Assembly: GCA_000719025.1 (NCBI GenBank)
Contig: JODP01000015.1
Location: 62,001-126,000 of the forward strand
Reading direction: 5' to 3'
Length of the DNA stretch: 64,000 nucleotides
Source: Kineosporia aurantiaca JCM 3230
GTDB lineage: Bacteria; Actinomycetota; Actinomycetes; Actinomycetales; Kineosporiaceae
Made by a program: the position numbers and the translations under genes. Below the pieces are notes generated by a model, which was not told the origin of the DNA, ran no database searches, and saw nothing but the letters and a program-made list of their open reading frames with translations. Below are positions 52,560 to 60,516 of the stretch, piece after piece; position 1 is the stretch's first letter, and the number at the start of each line of letters is the position of its first letter.

Positions 52560-52710
52560 ACACTGCCTCTTCGGGCAAACGGTCTCCCCCCGAGGTCAAC
52601 TCGTGGGCAACGGTGTCAATTGACCGGGAATGTTGGGACGGCCGGTGCTAGCTTTCTGCTGGCCAGGGACTGTCCCGGTCGTACCCCCCTCGAGAAACTC
52701 GGAGTTTTCC

Positions 52711-54237
52711 GTGTCCGATCCGAGTACCACGGTCGCTCATCAGTCCGGGATGGACTCAGCTGATCCACGGCGGTGGGTGGCGCTCGCCGTGATCGCCGTG
52801 GCTCAGCTGATGATCATCCTCGACGCCTCGATCGTCAACATCGCTCTGCCCAGCGCCCAGGAGGATCTGGGCATCAGCACGGCCGACCGCCAGTGGGTGG
52901 TGACGGCCTACACCCTCGCCTTCGGTGGTCTGCTGCTGCTGGGTGGCCGCATCGCCGACTACAACGGCCGTAAGCGGACGTTCCTGGTCGGGCTGATCGG
53001 TTTCGCCGTGGCCTCCGGCATCGGCGGCCTGGCCCCCAACGCGGGGCTGCTCTTCGCCGCCCGCGGTCTGCAGGGTGCCTTCGCCGCAGTGCTCGCCCCG
53101 GCGGCCCTCTCCCTGATCACGGTGACGTTCGTGGCCCCCAAGGAGCGCGCGGCCGCGTTCGGTGTGTTCGGGGCGATCTCCGGTGGCGGCGCCGCCATCG
53201 GCCTGATCCTCGGCGGTGTCCTCACCGAGTACGCCTCGTGGCGCTGGTGCCTCGGCGTGAACGTGCCGATCGCCCTGGTCACCGCCGTCGCCGCGTTCTT
53301 CGTGGTGCACGAGAGCAAGGCCCACGGCGACACCCGTTACGACATCCCGGGGGTGCTGCTGTCCACCCTCGGCCTGGTCTCGCTGGTCTACGGCTTCACC
53401 GAGGCGGCCAAGGCCAAGCACCCGGACAACCCCACCGACACCTCGGTGCAGGGCTGGGGCGCGCCGACCACGATCGCGTTCCTGGTCGTGGCGGTCGTCC
53501 TGCTCGTCGCCTTCGTGCTCTGGGAACGGCGCACGCCCAACCCGCTGCTGCCGCTGCGGGTGGTGTCCGACCGCAACCGGGGCGGTTCGTTCCTGGTGTT
53601 CCTGTTCGTCGGGGCCGGGCTGTTCGCGATGTTCCTGTTCCTGACGTACTACTTCCAGATCAACCTCGGCTACAGCCCGCTGAAGTCCGGGTTCGCGTTC
53701 CTGCCGTTCAGTGGCGGCATCATCGTCACCGCCGGTGTGGTCTCGCAGCTGCTGCCCCGGGTCGGTCCCCGGCCGATCATGCTGCCGGGCCTGGTGATGG
53801 CCGTGGTCGGGATGCTCCTGCTGACCCAGATCGACGCCGACAGTGCCTACGTCGCCTACGTGCTGCCGGCCATGCTGCTGATGAGCGTGGGTCTGGCCGG
53901 GGTCTTCATCCCGGCCTCGAGCGTGGCCCTGGTCGGCATCGAGAACCACGACGCGGGTGTGGCCAGCGCCGTGCTGAACAGCTCGCAGCAGATCGGTGGG
54001 TCGCTGGGTACGGCGCTGCTGAACACGGTGTTCGCCTCCGCGGTCACCGGGTTCTTCGCCGACAACCTGCGCAACCCGGCGGACGCGGCGGCGCTCACCC
54101 CGCCGGCCCTGATCCACGGCTACCACGTGGCCTTCCTGTGGGGCGGCATCCTGCTGGCCTGCGCGCTGGTCGCGGCCGTGGTGTTCGTCAACGCCAAGAA
54201 GGAAGACGTGCCGACCGACTCAGCTCCGGCCGTCTAA
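52711..54237 (+). CDS. MFS drug exporter, DHA2/EmrB-QacA family (14 TM)
   Basis: The 508-residue transporter starts with GTG; GGAG lies six bases upstream. About 14 membrane helices are predicted. Motif D1 (LDASIVNIALPSAQEDLG), motif A (GGRIADYNGRKR) and motif C-like glycine runs (GAISGGGAAIGLILGG) identify a proton-driven multidrug exporter of the DHA2 type. The end overlaps the converging phosphatase gene by 18 bases. No dedicated TetR gene lies beside it. Confidence 0.88.
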   Translation: MSDPSTTVAHQSGMDSADPRRWVALAVIAVAQLMIILDASIVNIALPSAQEDLGISTADRQWVVTAYTLAFGGLLLLGGRIADYNGRKRTFLVGLIGFAVASGIGGLAPNAGLLFAARGLQGAFAAVLAPAALSLITVTFVAPKERAAAFGVFGAISGGGAAIGLILGGVLTEYASWRWCLGVNVPIALVTAVAAFFVVHESKAHGDTRYDIPGVLLSTLGLVSLVYGFTEAAKAKHPDNPTDTSVQGWGAPTTIAFLVVAVVLLVAFVLWERRTPNPLLPLRVVSDRNRGGSFLVFLFVGAGLFAMFLFLTYYFQINLGYSPLKSGFAFLPFSGGIIVTAGVVSQLLPRVGPRPIMLPGLVMAVVGMLLLTQIDADSAYVAYVLPAMLLMSVGLAGVFIPASSVALVGIENHDAGVASAVLNSSQQIGGSLGTALLNTVFASAVTGFFADNLRNPADAAALTPPALIHGYHVAFLWGGILLACALVAAVVFVNAKKEDVPTDSAPAV

Positions 54238-55266
54238 CGTATCGCTGGAGGGCGTCTCGAGCTGAGCACTCAGCTCCCAGCCGTCCAGACCGCGCAACCA
54301 GGGAACCGGGCTCGGCGCCAGCAGAGCCCGGTTCTCCGGCGGTAGGGGAGAGCCGTGGGTGAGGACCTGCTCGACCGGTGAGAGCTGCCGGATCAGCACC
54401 ATCCGCAGCGCCTCCGGGTGCTCGTCGGCCAGGTCCTCGTACAGCTGCGGGTCGTGCTGACCGTCGTCCCCGACCAGGACCCAGCGCAGCTGGGGGAACT
54501 CACTCAGGAGCCGGCGCAGCTGCCGGTGCTTGTGCTCCTGGCCGGACCGGAACCAGCCCTCGTTGGTCGGGCCCCAGTCGGTCATCAGCAGCGGCCCGCG
54601 TGGGTACTCCTGACGATCGAGGAACCGCGAGATCGCCCGGGCCACGTTCCAGGCCCCGGTCGACAGATAGACCACCAGGCCGTCCGGCTCCTGCTGGCGC
54701 AGCCGGGCGTACAGCGCCGCCATCCCCGGCACCGGCTGACGGTTGGTCTCCTTGACCACGAACGTGTTCCAGAAGGCCAGCAGCGGCCGCGGCAGCGCCG
54801 TGATCATCACCGTGTCGTCGATGTCGCTGATCAGGCCGAACCGCTCGTCCGGGCCGATCACCCGAAGCTGACCGGCCGTGGCCGGGCGCCCGGTCAGCCG
54901 GATCGGGACCTGGTGCCAGCCGGACCTGAGATCGCTGGTCAGCACGGCATCGATGTAGCCGCCCCGATCGGTGCGGATCTCGTGAACCCGCTCGCCCACC
55001 TGCACCGAGACCGGGATCCCGGCCAGCCCGACGGTGAAGAACTTTCGCCACCAGCGCCCGCCGCTGCTCTCCTCGTCGGGCTGGGCGCGGGGCGAGGAGA
55101 GCTTCACCCGGATCAGCACCCGCACCCAGCCCGGCCCCTCGGCCGGGGCCGAGCCGTATCCCGTGTAGGGCACGGCCAGAGGCCGCCAGCCGAAGCGGCG
55201 CAGAACATCGGCGATGCGGCGCATCACGGCATCTTCCAGGCGAGCAGCCAGATGCGGTCGGGTCAT
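54220..55266 (-). CDS. App1-type phosphatidate phosphatase-like protein (DUF2183)
   Basis: The 348-residue protein has an N-terminal beta-rich domain (about 45-140) and a HAD-like domain with the catalytic motif DIDDT at 148-152. The pattern SDIDDTVMITA, followed later by LLMTDWGP and VGDDGQHDPQLYEDL, matches the App1 family, whose yeast member dephosphorylates phosphatidate. The bacterial role is not settled; lipid turnover or stress is inferred. Its 3' end overlaps the MFS gene. Confidence 0.82.
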   Translation of the reverse strand: MTRPHLAARLEDAVMRRIADVLRRFGWRPLAVPYTGYGSAPAEGPGWVRVLIRVKLSSPRAQPDEESSGGRWWRKFFTVGLAGIPVSVQVGERVHEIRTDRGGYIDAVLTSDLRSGWHQVPIRLTGRPATAGQLRVIGPDERFGLISDIDDTVMITALPRPLLAFWNTFVVKETNRQPVPGMAALYARLRQQEPDGLVVYLSTGAWNVARAISRFLDRQEYPRGPLLMTDWGPTNEGWFRSGQEHKHRQLRRLLSEFPQLRWVLVGDDGQHDPQLYEDLADEHPEALRMVLIRQLSPVEQVLTHGSPLPPENRALLAPSPVPWLRGLDGWELSAQLETPSSDTLDGRS

Positions 55267-55315
55267 CGCTGCAGCCTAGGGGTGGAGGAGTCGATCTACA
55301 TCTGGGGAACGCCCG

Positions 55316-55345
55316 GGGGGCGCCGATTCCCCGATCGGCGACCCC
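55316..55345. repeat. Hairpin repeat, copy A
   Basis: CGCCGAT (55321-55327) pairs with ATCGGCG (55334-55340), flanked by GGGG and CCCC, with a short C-rich loop. The same hairpin plus downstream CGTCC-x-TC-x-TTC occurs at 57110-57138. No intact gene ends here, so it may mark a deleted gene. Confidence 0.6.
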
Positions 55346-55363
55346 AAACGTCCATCATTCAAA

Positions 55364-55507
55364 TCAGTTGTCCCCGAACCCCTTCGGGAACCGGTGTTGA
55401 CCTTCGACCAGATTGGTTGCTGTGGAGGCGAAGACAACGTAGCGACCGTCGAGACCTTCTTGATCACACCGGCTTTGACGAAGATGTCCCAGTGGCTGCC
55501 GGTGTCC
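55364..55507 (-). pseudogene. Remnant of a PD40/TolB-like beta-propeller protein
   Basis: On the minus strand one frame reads TGSHWDIFVKAGVIKKVS (about 55507-55452) and an adjacent frame continues DGRYVVFASTATNLVEGQ and stops at 55364-55366. In actinobacterial PD40 repeat proteins, D-x-FVKD...VSRVS and DGRYVxFxSTATNLVxGD follow each other in each blade. The match is short and frameshifted, so this is only a decayed fragment. Confidence 0.4.
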
Positions 55508-55528
55508 GGCGGGGTGGGGACGGTCCTA

Positions 55529-55568
55529 CGCGTCCTTGGGGTCTCGGCGAACCGGCCCCAAGGACGCG
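55529..55568 (-). terminator. Hairpin terminator after the methylglyoxal synthase gene
   Basis: CGCGTCCTTGGGG (55529-55541) pairs perfectly with CCCCAAGGACGCG (55556-55568) around a 14-base loop. It lies 5 bases after the stop on the minus strand. Confidence 0.7.
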
Positions 55569-55573
55569 GGGGA

Positions 55574-56044
55574 TCAGCCGATGGGGATCAGGTCGGCCTC
55601 GGTGAACTCGTCGATCGGGCGCGGGCCGAAGTCCGGGCGCAGCGGCTGGTAGCCGGCCACGTCGATCAGCAACGGTGACGTGATGATCATGTCCGCCGAG
55701 GCGGTGTTGCAGGCCACCGGGATGTTCCAGACCGCGGCGATGCGGAGCAGGGCCTTGACGTCGGGATCGTGCGGCTGGGGCTCGAGGGGGTCCCAGAAGA
55801 AGATCAGGACGTCGATGCTGCCCTCGGCGATCCGGGCGCCGATCTGCTGGTCGCCGCCGATCGGGCCGCTGAGGAACCGGGTGACCGGCAGGCCGAGCTC
55901 GAACTCCAGCAGGCTGCCGGTGGTGCCGGTGGCGTAGATCGTGTGGTCGTGCAGGGTTTTCAGGTTGTGCTCGGCCCAGCGGAGCAGGTCGGCCTTCTTG
56001 TTGTCGTGCGCTACGAGGGCGATGTGTCTTCCGGAGGCGGAAAT
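55574..56044 (-). CDS. mgsA: Methylglyoxal synthase (non-canonical start codon)
   Basis: The protein converts dihydroxyacetone phosphate to methylglyoxal and phosphate. Its sequence follows E. coli MgsA closely: RHIALVAHDNKKADLL, YATGTTG, SGPIGGDQQIGARIAEG (catalytic Asp in GGD), DVLIFFWDPLEPQPHDPDVKALLRIAAVWNIPVA, and ADMIITSP. No ATG, GTG or TTG occurs in frame between the upstream stop TAA and the HIALVAHD core. ATT at 56042-56044, preceded by GGAAGGA with an 8-base gap, gives 156 residues; CTG 13 codons upstream, behind AAGGAGGG, is an alternative. The catalytic set looks intact, so it is likely functional. Confidence 0.85.
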   Translation of the reverse strand: MSASGRHIALVAHDNKKADLLRWAEHNLKTLHDHTIYATGTTGSLLEFELGLPVTRFLSGPIGGDQQIGARIAEGSIDVLIFFWDPLEPQPHDPDVKALLRIAAVWNIPVACNTASADMIITSPLLIDVAGYQPLRPDFGPRPIDEFTEADLIPIG

Positions 56045-56242
56045 GACGACGGTCCTTCCAGGTGGCGGTGGGTTCGGTAGCTCCAGCCCTCCTTGGCCGA
56101 TTTAAGCCTTTCGGGTCGGTATGTCTAAGAGGTAAAAAGCAGGGCTTTCCCCGGAGTGCGTTGAGTCACGGGCCGGTCGGTCGACCGGCTGTCCGGCCCG
56201 GCCAGGGGCGCACGTGATCAACGGCCGGACTATGGTGCCCGG

Positions 56243-57094
56243 ATGAAGGTTCTCTCCATCCAGTCCGCGGTCGCCTACGGTCACGTCGGCAACTCCGCCG
56301 CGGTGTTCCCCCTGCAGCGGATCGGCGTCGAGGTCGTTCCCGTCCACACGGTGAACTTCTCCAACCACACCGGGTACGGCGCCTGGCGGGGCCCCCTGAT
56401 CGCTCCCGCCGATGTGGCGGACGTCCTGCTCGGGGTCGAGGAGCGCGGGGTGTTCGGGCAGATCGACGCCGTTCTGTCGGGCTACCAGGGCGGGGCGGGC
56501 ATCGCCGACGTCATCATCGACGCGGTGCGACGGGTCAAGGCGGCGAACCCGGCGGCCGTCTACACCTGTGATCCGGTGATGGGCAACGCCCGGTCCGGCT
56601 GCTTCGTCGCGCCGGAGATCCCCGACCTGCTGCGCGACCGGGTCGTGCCGGTGGCCGACATCATCACCCCGAACCAGTTCGAGCTGGGCTTCCTGACCGG
56701 GACCGAGCCCTCGACGCTGGAGTCGACGCTCGCCTCCGTGGACCTGGCCCGGGCGATGGGTCCCAAGACCGTTCTGGTCACCAGCGTCGAGCGTCCCGAC
56801 CGGCCGGAGGACACCATGGAGATGCTGGCCGTCGACGACGCCGGCGCCTGGATCGTCCGTACCCCGCAGCTGCCGTTCAAGGCCAACGGTTCCGGAGACG
56901 TCACGGCCGCCCTGTTCACTGCCCACTACGTGCAGGAGAAGGACGCGGCGGTGGCGCTGGAGCGGACGGTTTCCAGCGTGTTCGACCTGATCGACACGAC
57001 CCACCGATCCGGTGAGCGGGAGCTGCAGCTGGTTCAGGCGCAGCAGTTCTACGCCGAGCCCCGGCTGCAGTTCACGGCGGAGAAGGTGCGCTGA
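56243..57094 (+). CDS. pdxY: Pyridoxal kinase
   Basis: The 283-residue ribokinase-fold enzyme phosphorylates pyridoxal in vitamin B6 salvage. Landmarks are MKVLSIQSAVAYGHVGNSAAVFPLQR, VNFSNHTGYG, DPVMGN, ITPNQFELGFLTG and the catalytic GSGDVTAALF. The pattern HTGY together with VAYGHVGNSA places it in PdxY rather than PdxK. It has its own leader and a strong hairpin terminator 11 bases after the stop. Confidence 0.9.
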   Translation: MKVLSIQSAVAYGHVGNSAAVFPLQRIGVEVVPVHTVNFSNHTGYGAWRGPLIAPADVADVLLGVEERGVFGQIDAVLSGYQGGAGIADVIIDAVRRVKAANPAAVYTCDPVMGNARSGCFVAPEIPDLLRDRVVPVADIITPNQFELGFLTGTEPSTLESTLASVDLARAMGPKTVLVTSVERPDRPEDTMEMLAVDDAGAWIVRTPQLPFKANGSGDVTAALFTAHYVQEKDAAVALERTVSSVFDLIDTTHRSGERELQLVQAQQFYAEPRLQFTAEKVR

Positions 57095-57105
57095 CCTTTG
57101 GACCG

Positions 57106-57142
57106 GCGCGGGGTCGCCGATCCCCGATCGGCGACCCCGCGC
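57106..57142. repeat. Hairpin repeat, copy B (terminator of pdxY)
   Basis: The 17-base arms 57106-57122 and 57126-57142 pair perfectly around CCC. The inner part, GGGG-T-CGCCGAT ... ATCGGCG-A-CCCC, is shared with copy A at 55316-55345, as is the following CGTCC stretch. Here it serves as the pdxY terminator. Confidence 0.7.
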
Positions 57143-57174
57143 GTCCTTCGTTCGAAGACTGCCCGGGCTCCATC

Positions 57175-57192
57175 CCTTACACATGTGTAAGG
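57175..57192. promoter_or_regulatory. 18-bp palindromic operator overlapping the promoter of the UspA-like/TetR operon
   Basis: CCTTACACATGTGTAAGG is a perfect palindrome. TTACAC (57177-57182) inside it can act as -35, and TATACT (57199-57204) as -10, with a 16-base spacer. It lies 51 bases before the GTG of the UspA-like gene. Its form is typical of TetR operators and the TetR gene is second in the operon, so autorepression is likely. Confidence 0.65.
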
Positions 57193-57242
57193 TCGGCGTA
57201 TACTGCAGATGTAGTACACGCAGCGGGGATGGGACGGGCAAC

Positions 57243-57725
57243 GTGGCCTGGAACGAGACGAACGACGAAGCACTTCGACCCCGGTTCGGGACCGAGATCG
57301 TCCCGAACGTCCTCATGCTGGTGGAGGACAGACCGGCCAGCCTCTCAGCCTTGCTGCTGGCCGCCGACATCGCCCGGGCGCAGCACGCGCAGCTGAGCGT
57401 GGTGCACGTCCAGAGTCCGTCGGCCTGGCGGATCGCCGCGGGTTTCACCATTCCCGAGTCCGTGCTGCGGACGGCGGACGCCCAGCTGGTGGATCTGCTG
57501 CACGACAAGGTGAGCGGACTGCTGCAGCTCGTGCCCGGGGTGGCGTGGACCTTCAGCTCGGTCCGGGGATGCCCGCGGTCCGTGGCCCAGCAGTCGATCC
57601 GCAGGCTGCATCCGCTGGCCGTGGTCGTCGGCCCGCCCCGGCGGCACCGACCCCGCCTGGGCCGGTCGCTGGCCCGCTGGCTGATCGGGCGGCCCAACGT
57701 CCCGGCCGTCGTCGCCCCGGCGTGA
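57243..57725 (+). CDS. Small universal-stress-protein-like protein
   Basis: The 160-residue protein starts with GTG 51 bases after the palindromic operator. It has the Usp-like beta-alpha pattern: VLMLVEDRPASLSALLLAADIARAQHAQLSVVHVQSP near the start, and late VVVGPPRRHRPRLGRSLARWLIGRPNVPAVVAP with the GSVAxxLxxxxxxPVxVV-like ending. The ATP-binding G-x-x-G-x(9)-GS motif is imperfect. The stop overlaps the GTG of the TetR gene (GTGA), indicating coupling. Confidence 0.65.
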   Translation: MAWNETNDEALRPRFGTEIVPNVLMLVEDRPASLSALLLAADIARAQHAQLSVVHVQSPSAWRIAAGFTIPESVLRTADAQLVDLLHDKVSGLLQLVPGVAWTFSSVRGCPRSVAQQSIRRLHPLAVVVGPPRRHRPRLGRSLARWLIGRPNVPAVVAPA

Positions 57726-58351
57726 GTGGTCTAACCCGTTCCCGGGCGTCCAGCCGCCGTCGGCCCGAGCCGGCTCCGGCGCGCCGTCAGCGCGCCGATG
57801 CGGAGCAGAGCAAGGCCCGCATCGTCGCGGCTGCGGCCGCCTGTCTGGCCGTCGACCCCAGTACGCCCCTGACGACGATCGCGGCCACCGCCGGGGTCAG
57901 CCGGGTGACGTTGTACAGCCACTTCCCTACTCGGCGGGACCTTTTGGATGCGACGGTCAGGTCCGTCGTGGAGAAGGCCCACGACCTGATGGAGCGCGAG
58001 CCTTTCGAATTGCGGTCGCCGCTGGAGGCTCTCGAGCGGATGATCCGCCTCTCCTGGCAGGTCGTCGCCGAATACCAGACCTTCGTGGTCAGTATCAGCC
58101 GCCAGCACGGCGACCTGGTGGATCGGTACGACCATGTCGTGAACGACCAGGTGCGCGCTCTGCTGGAACGCGCCCGGCGGGCCGGTTCGGTGCGCAGCGA
58201 TCAGCCGATCGAATGGCAGGTGGCCGTCTACCACGACCTGATGGTGACGGGCGCCCGCCTGGCGGTCAACGAGGGCATGCCCTCTGAGGTGATCCCCGAC
58301 CTCCTGATTCAGACGCTGCTGACCGCGTACACCGCGTCCGACGGGAATTGA
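57722..58351 (+). CDS. TetR-family transcriptional regulator
   Basis: The 209-residue regulator starts with GTG overlapping the upstream stop. After a basic N-terminal tail, the helix-turn-helix is at about 48-66 (PLTTIAATAGVSRVTLYSHFPTRRDLL). The remaining helices form a ligand-binding domain of typical size. It probably binds CCTTACACATGTGTAAGG upstream of its own operon and so controls the UspA-like protein and itself. Confidence 0.87.
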   Translation: MSGLTRSRASSRRRPEPAPARRQRADAEQSKARIVAAAAACLAVDPSTPLTTIAATAGVSRVTLYSHFPTRRDLLDATVRSVVEKAHDLMEREPFELRSPLEALERMIRLSWQVVAEYQTFVVSISRQHGDLVDRYDHVVNDQVRALLERARRAGSVRSDQPIEWQVAVYHDLMVTGARLAVNEGMPSEVIPDLLIQTLLTAYTASDGN

Positions 58352-58378
58352 AGGACGCCGGTGGCGGCGGGAGTGCGT

Positions 58379-58422
58379 CTACGCATTCACGTGGGGTGGC
58401 CGACAACGCTTCTGCATAGCGT
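58379..58422 (+). promoter_or_regulatory. Promoter with shared 20-bp activator motif (site 1)
   Basis: CTACGCATTCACGTGGGGTG (58379-58398) is followed exactly 18 bases later by the -10-like TAGCGT (58417-58422). Site 2 at 60437-60480 matches at 18 of 20 positions and has the same 18-base gap to TAGTCT. The motif takes the place of a -35 box, as expected for an activator site. Confidence 0.65.
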
Positions 58423-58469
58423 GTTTAGGGCCGAAGACTCGGCCCAAGCATCAATGCAGGAGCGCTCCC

Positions 58470-59495
58470 ATGCCGAAAATCCCCCGCCCTCAGCTGTCCC
58501 CGCGCCGATGGTCGCGGCTGCTCGCCGCCGGCCTGCTCGGCTCCCTGGCCGTGGCCCTGCCGATCCAGACCGGAGCGTTCGCCTCGGCGAGCAGTCACCC
58601 GGTCGCGGCCCCGGCCGCCGCCGCCCCGAGCGAGAGCCGGATCCCCGCCGGTTTCACCGAGCAGCGCCGGCTGGTCGGAAAGGTCAACATCAACTACGTC
58701 CGCGGAGGTCACGGCCCGACTTTGGTCCTGATCCACGGGTATCCGCAGAACTGGTACGAGTGGCGGCCGTTGCTGCCCGAACTGGCCAAGCACTACACCG
58801 TGATCGCCCCGGATCTGCGGGGGGCCGGTAAGAGTGACGCGCCGGCCGGAGGCTATGACAAGAAGACCATGGCCGCCGACATCCACGGTCTGCTCACCCA
58901 GCTCGGCCTGAACCACCACATCCGCCTGGTCGGGCACGACATCGGCACGATGGTCGCCTACTCCTACGCGGCCGCCCACCCGGCCGACGTGAGCAAGCTG
59001 GTGCTCAGCGAGGCACCGATCCCGGACGACGCGCTGTGGAACTACCCCTCGCTGACCGCCACGGGTCCGGGATTCTGGAACTTCGGCTACTTCAACGTCA
59101 CCAACGGCCTGCCCGAAGCCATGATCAAGGGCAAGGAGGCGCAGTGGGTGAACCTCTTCACCGACTCGCTGATGGTGAAGAAGGGGTCGATCGACCCGAC
59201 CGCGATCAAGGAGTTCGCCCGGCCGCTGAAGGACCCGGCGCATCTGCGGGCCAGCTTCGAGTGGTTCCGGGCCTTCCCGAAGGACGTGAAGGACGACGCG
59301 GTCTACGCCCGCACCAAGTTGCCCATGCCGGTGCTGGCGATCGGGGCCAGTGGCAGCCTCGGCGACAAGGTGCCCGACCAGGTGAAGCACTACGCCAAGC
59401 ACGTCAAGCCGCTGGTGGTCGCCGACTCCGGGCACTGGATCTACGAGGAGCACACCGCCCAGATGCAGAGCACCCTGCTGAAGTCCCTGGGCTGA
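58470..59495 (+). CDS. Secreted alpha/beta hydrolase (epoxide hydrolase-like)
   Basis: The 341-residue exported enzyme has a basic start, a membrane-like signal (LLAAGLLGSLAVALPIQTGAFA) and a mature alpha/beta-hydrolase fold. The oxyanion segment is LIHGYPQNWYEW, the nucleophile elbow VGHDIGTMVA carries Asp as in epoxide hydrolases and haloalkane dehalogenases, and the base is His in DSGHWIYEE. Tyr residues that activate epoxides are plausible but unassigned. The promoter carries site 1 of the shared motif, and the GAF-LuxR gene lies directly downstream. Confidence 0.82.
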   Translation: MPKIPRPQLSPRRWSRLLAAGLLGSLAVALPIQTGAFASASSHPVAAPAAAAPSESRIPAGFTEQRRLVGKVNINYVRGGHGPTLVLIHGYPQNWYEWRPLLPELAKHYTVIAPDLRGAGKSDAPAGGYDKKTMAADIHGLLTQLGLNHHIRLVGHDIGTMVAYSYAAAHPADVSKLVLSEAPIPDDALWNYPSLTATGPGFWNFGYFNVTNGLPEAMIKGKEAQWVNLFTDSLMVKKGSIDPTAIKEFARPLKDPAHLRASFEWFRAFPKDVKDDAVYARTKLPMPVLAIGASGSLGDKVPDQVKHYAKHVKPLVVADSGHWIYEEHTAQMQSTLLKSLG

Positions 59496-59572
59496 CCGGG
59501 GTGTCCGGGTCGTCCGGTACTGGGGTGTTTCCTCGATTCGAGAACTGAGGAGCGCCTGGTTGCCTGGCCGGT

Positions 59573-60430
59573 ATGGATGAACTGACACTCGATCGGTCGG
59601 CGGCCGGGGAAATCCGCCAGCTGCTCGACCGCTTCGGGTCCGGGTCCAGGACCGGCCCCGCGGTCCGCCCGGAGATCCGGACGTCGTGGGCCCGCTCGGC
59701 GGCCTTCGGCCTCCGGAACCGGACGGTCCGGGCCCCGCACGACGACGAGGTCGACGCCGACGGCCGGCTGCACCGGGCCGCGGCCGATCCGATGCACGAC
59801 ACCAGTGCCGATCTGGGCGATCTGCCGGCCGCGTTGCTGCTGGCCGATGCCCAGGGGCAGGTGATCGAGCGGTGGACCGGATCGGCCGCGACCGCCCGGC
59901 TGATGGACCGGCTGGAGGTGGTCGCGGGCCTGCACTGCCGGGAGAGCGAGATGGGCACCAACGCCATCGGCTCGGCCCTGTTCGCCCGGGCGGCGGCGGT
60001 GGTGCGCGGACCCGAGCACTACGCCGAGGGCCTGGTCGACCTGGCCTGCGCCGCCGAGCCGGTGACCGATCCGCAGACCGGCCAGGTGCTCGGCGTGGTC
60101 ACCCTGGTCTCGTTGCTGAGGGTGTACACCCCGGTGATGCCGGTCCTGGTCGGACGACTGGCTCATGAGACCCGGCAACGGCTGGCCGGAGATTCCCGGG
60201 AAGGACGTCCTCGCCCGGCCTGGGCCCGGCTGACGGCGGCCGAACAGATCGTCGCCCAGCACGTCGCCCAGGGACTGACCAACCGGGAGACGGCCGCCGT
60301 ACTGCACCTGTCGCCGCACACGGTCGACTACCACCTGCGCCGGATCTTCCAGAAGCTGCAGGTGCGCTCGCGCGTGGAACTGGCCCGGGTGCTGGCCCAT
60401 TCACCCCTCACCGACCGACCGCGCCGATGA
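59573..60430 (+). CDS. GAF-domain LuxR-type transcriptional regulator
   Basis: The 285-residue regulator combines a GAF sensor like that of AcoR/DhaR-type activators (SWARSAAFGL, then SEMGTNAIGSAL and CAAEPVTDPQTGQVLGVV) with a C-terminal LuxR helix-turn-helix at about 222-277 (LTAAEQIVAQHVAQGLTNRETAAVLHLSPHTVDYHLRRI). AcoR-type proteins normally carry a sigma-54 ATPase; here that is replaced by a LuxR DNA-binding domain. It lies between the hydrolase and cupin genes, whose promoters share a 20-bp motif, so these are its likely targets. Confidence 0.82.
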   Translation: MDELTLDRSAAGEIRQLLDRFGSGSRTGPAVRPEIRTSWARSAAFGLRNRTVRAPHDDEVDADGRLHRAAADPMHDTSADLGDLPAALLLADAQGQVIERWTGSAATARLMDRLEVVAGLHCRESEMGTNAIGSALFARAAAVVRGPEHYAEGLVDLACAAEPVTDPQTGQVLGVVTLVSLLRVYTPVMPVLVGRLAHETRQRLAGDSREGRPRPAWARLTAAEQIVAQHVAQGLTNRETAAVLHLSPHTVDYHLRRIFQKLQVRSRVELARVLAHSPLTDRPRR

Positions 60431-60436
60431 TCGTCC

Positions 60437-60480
60437 CTACGCGTTCGCGTGGGGTGCCAGCCCACCGGCGTCCCTAGTCT
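60437..60480 (+). promoter_or_regulatory. Promoter with shared 20-bp activator motif (site 2)
   Basis: CTACGCGTTCGCGTGGGGTG (60437-60456) contains the dyad ACGCG-TT-CGCGT and is followed 18 bases later by TAGTCT (60475-60480), 36 bases before the cupin start. It starts 6 bases after the stop of the GAF-LuxR gene. See site 1 at 58379. Confidence 0.65.
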
Positions 60481-60516
60481 GAAATCCGAAATTCCTGACA
60501 CTCCGGAGGTTTACCG

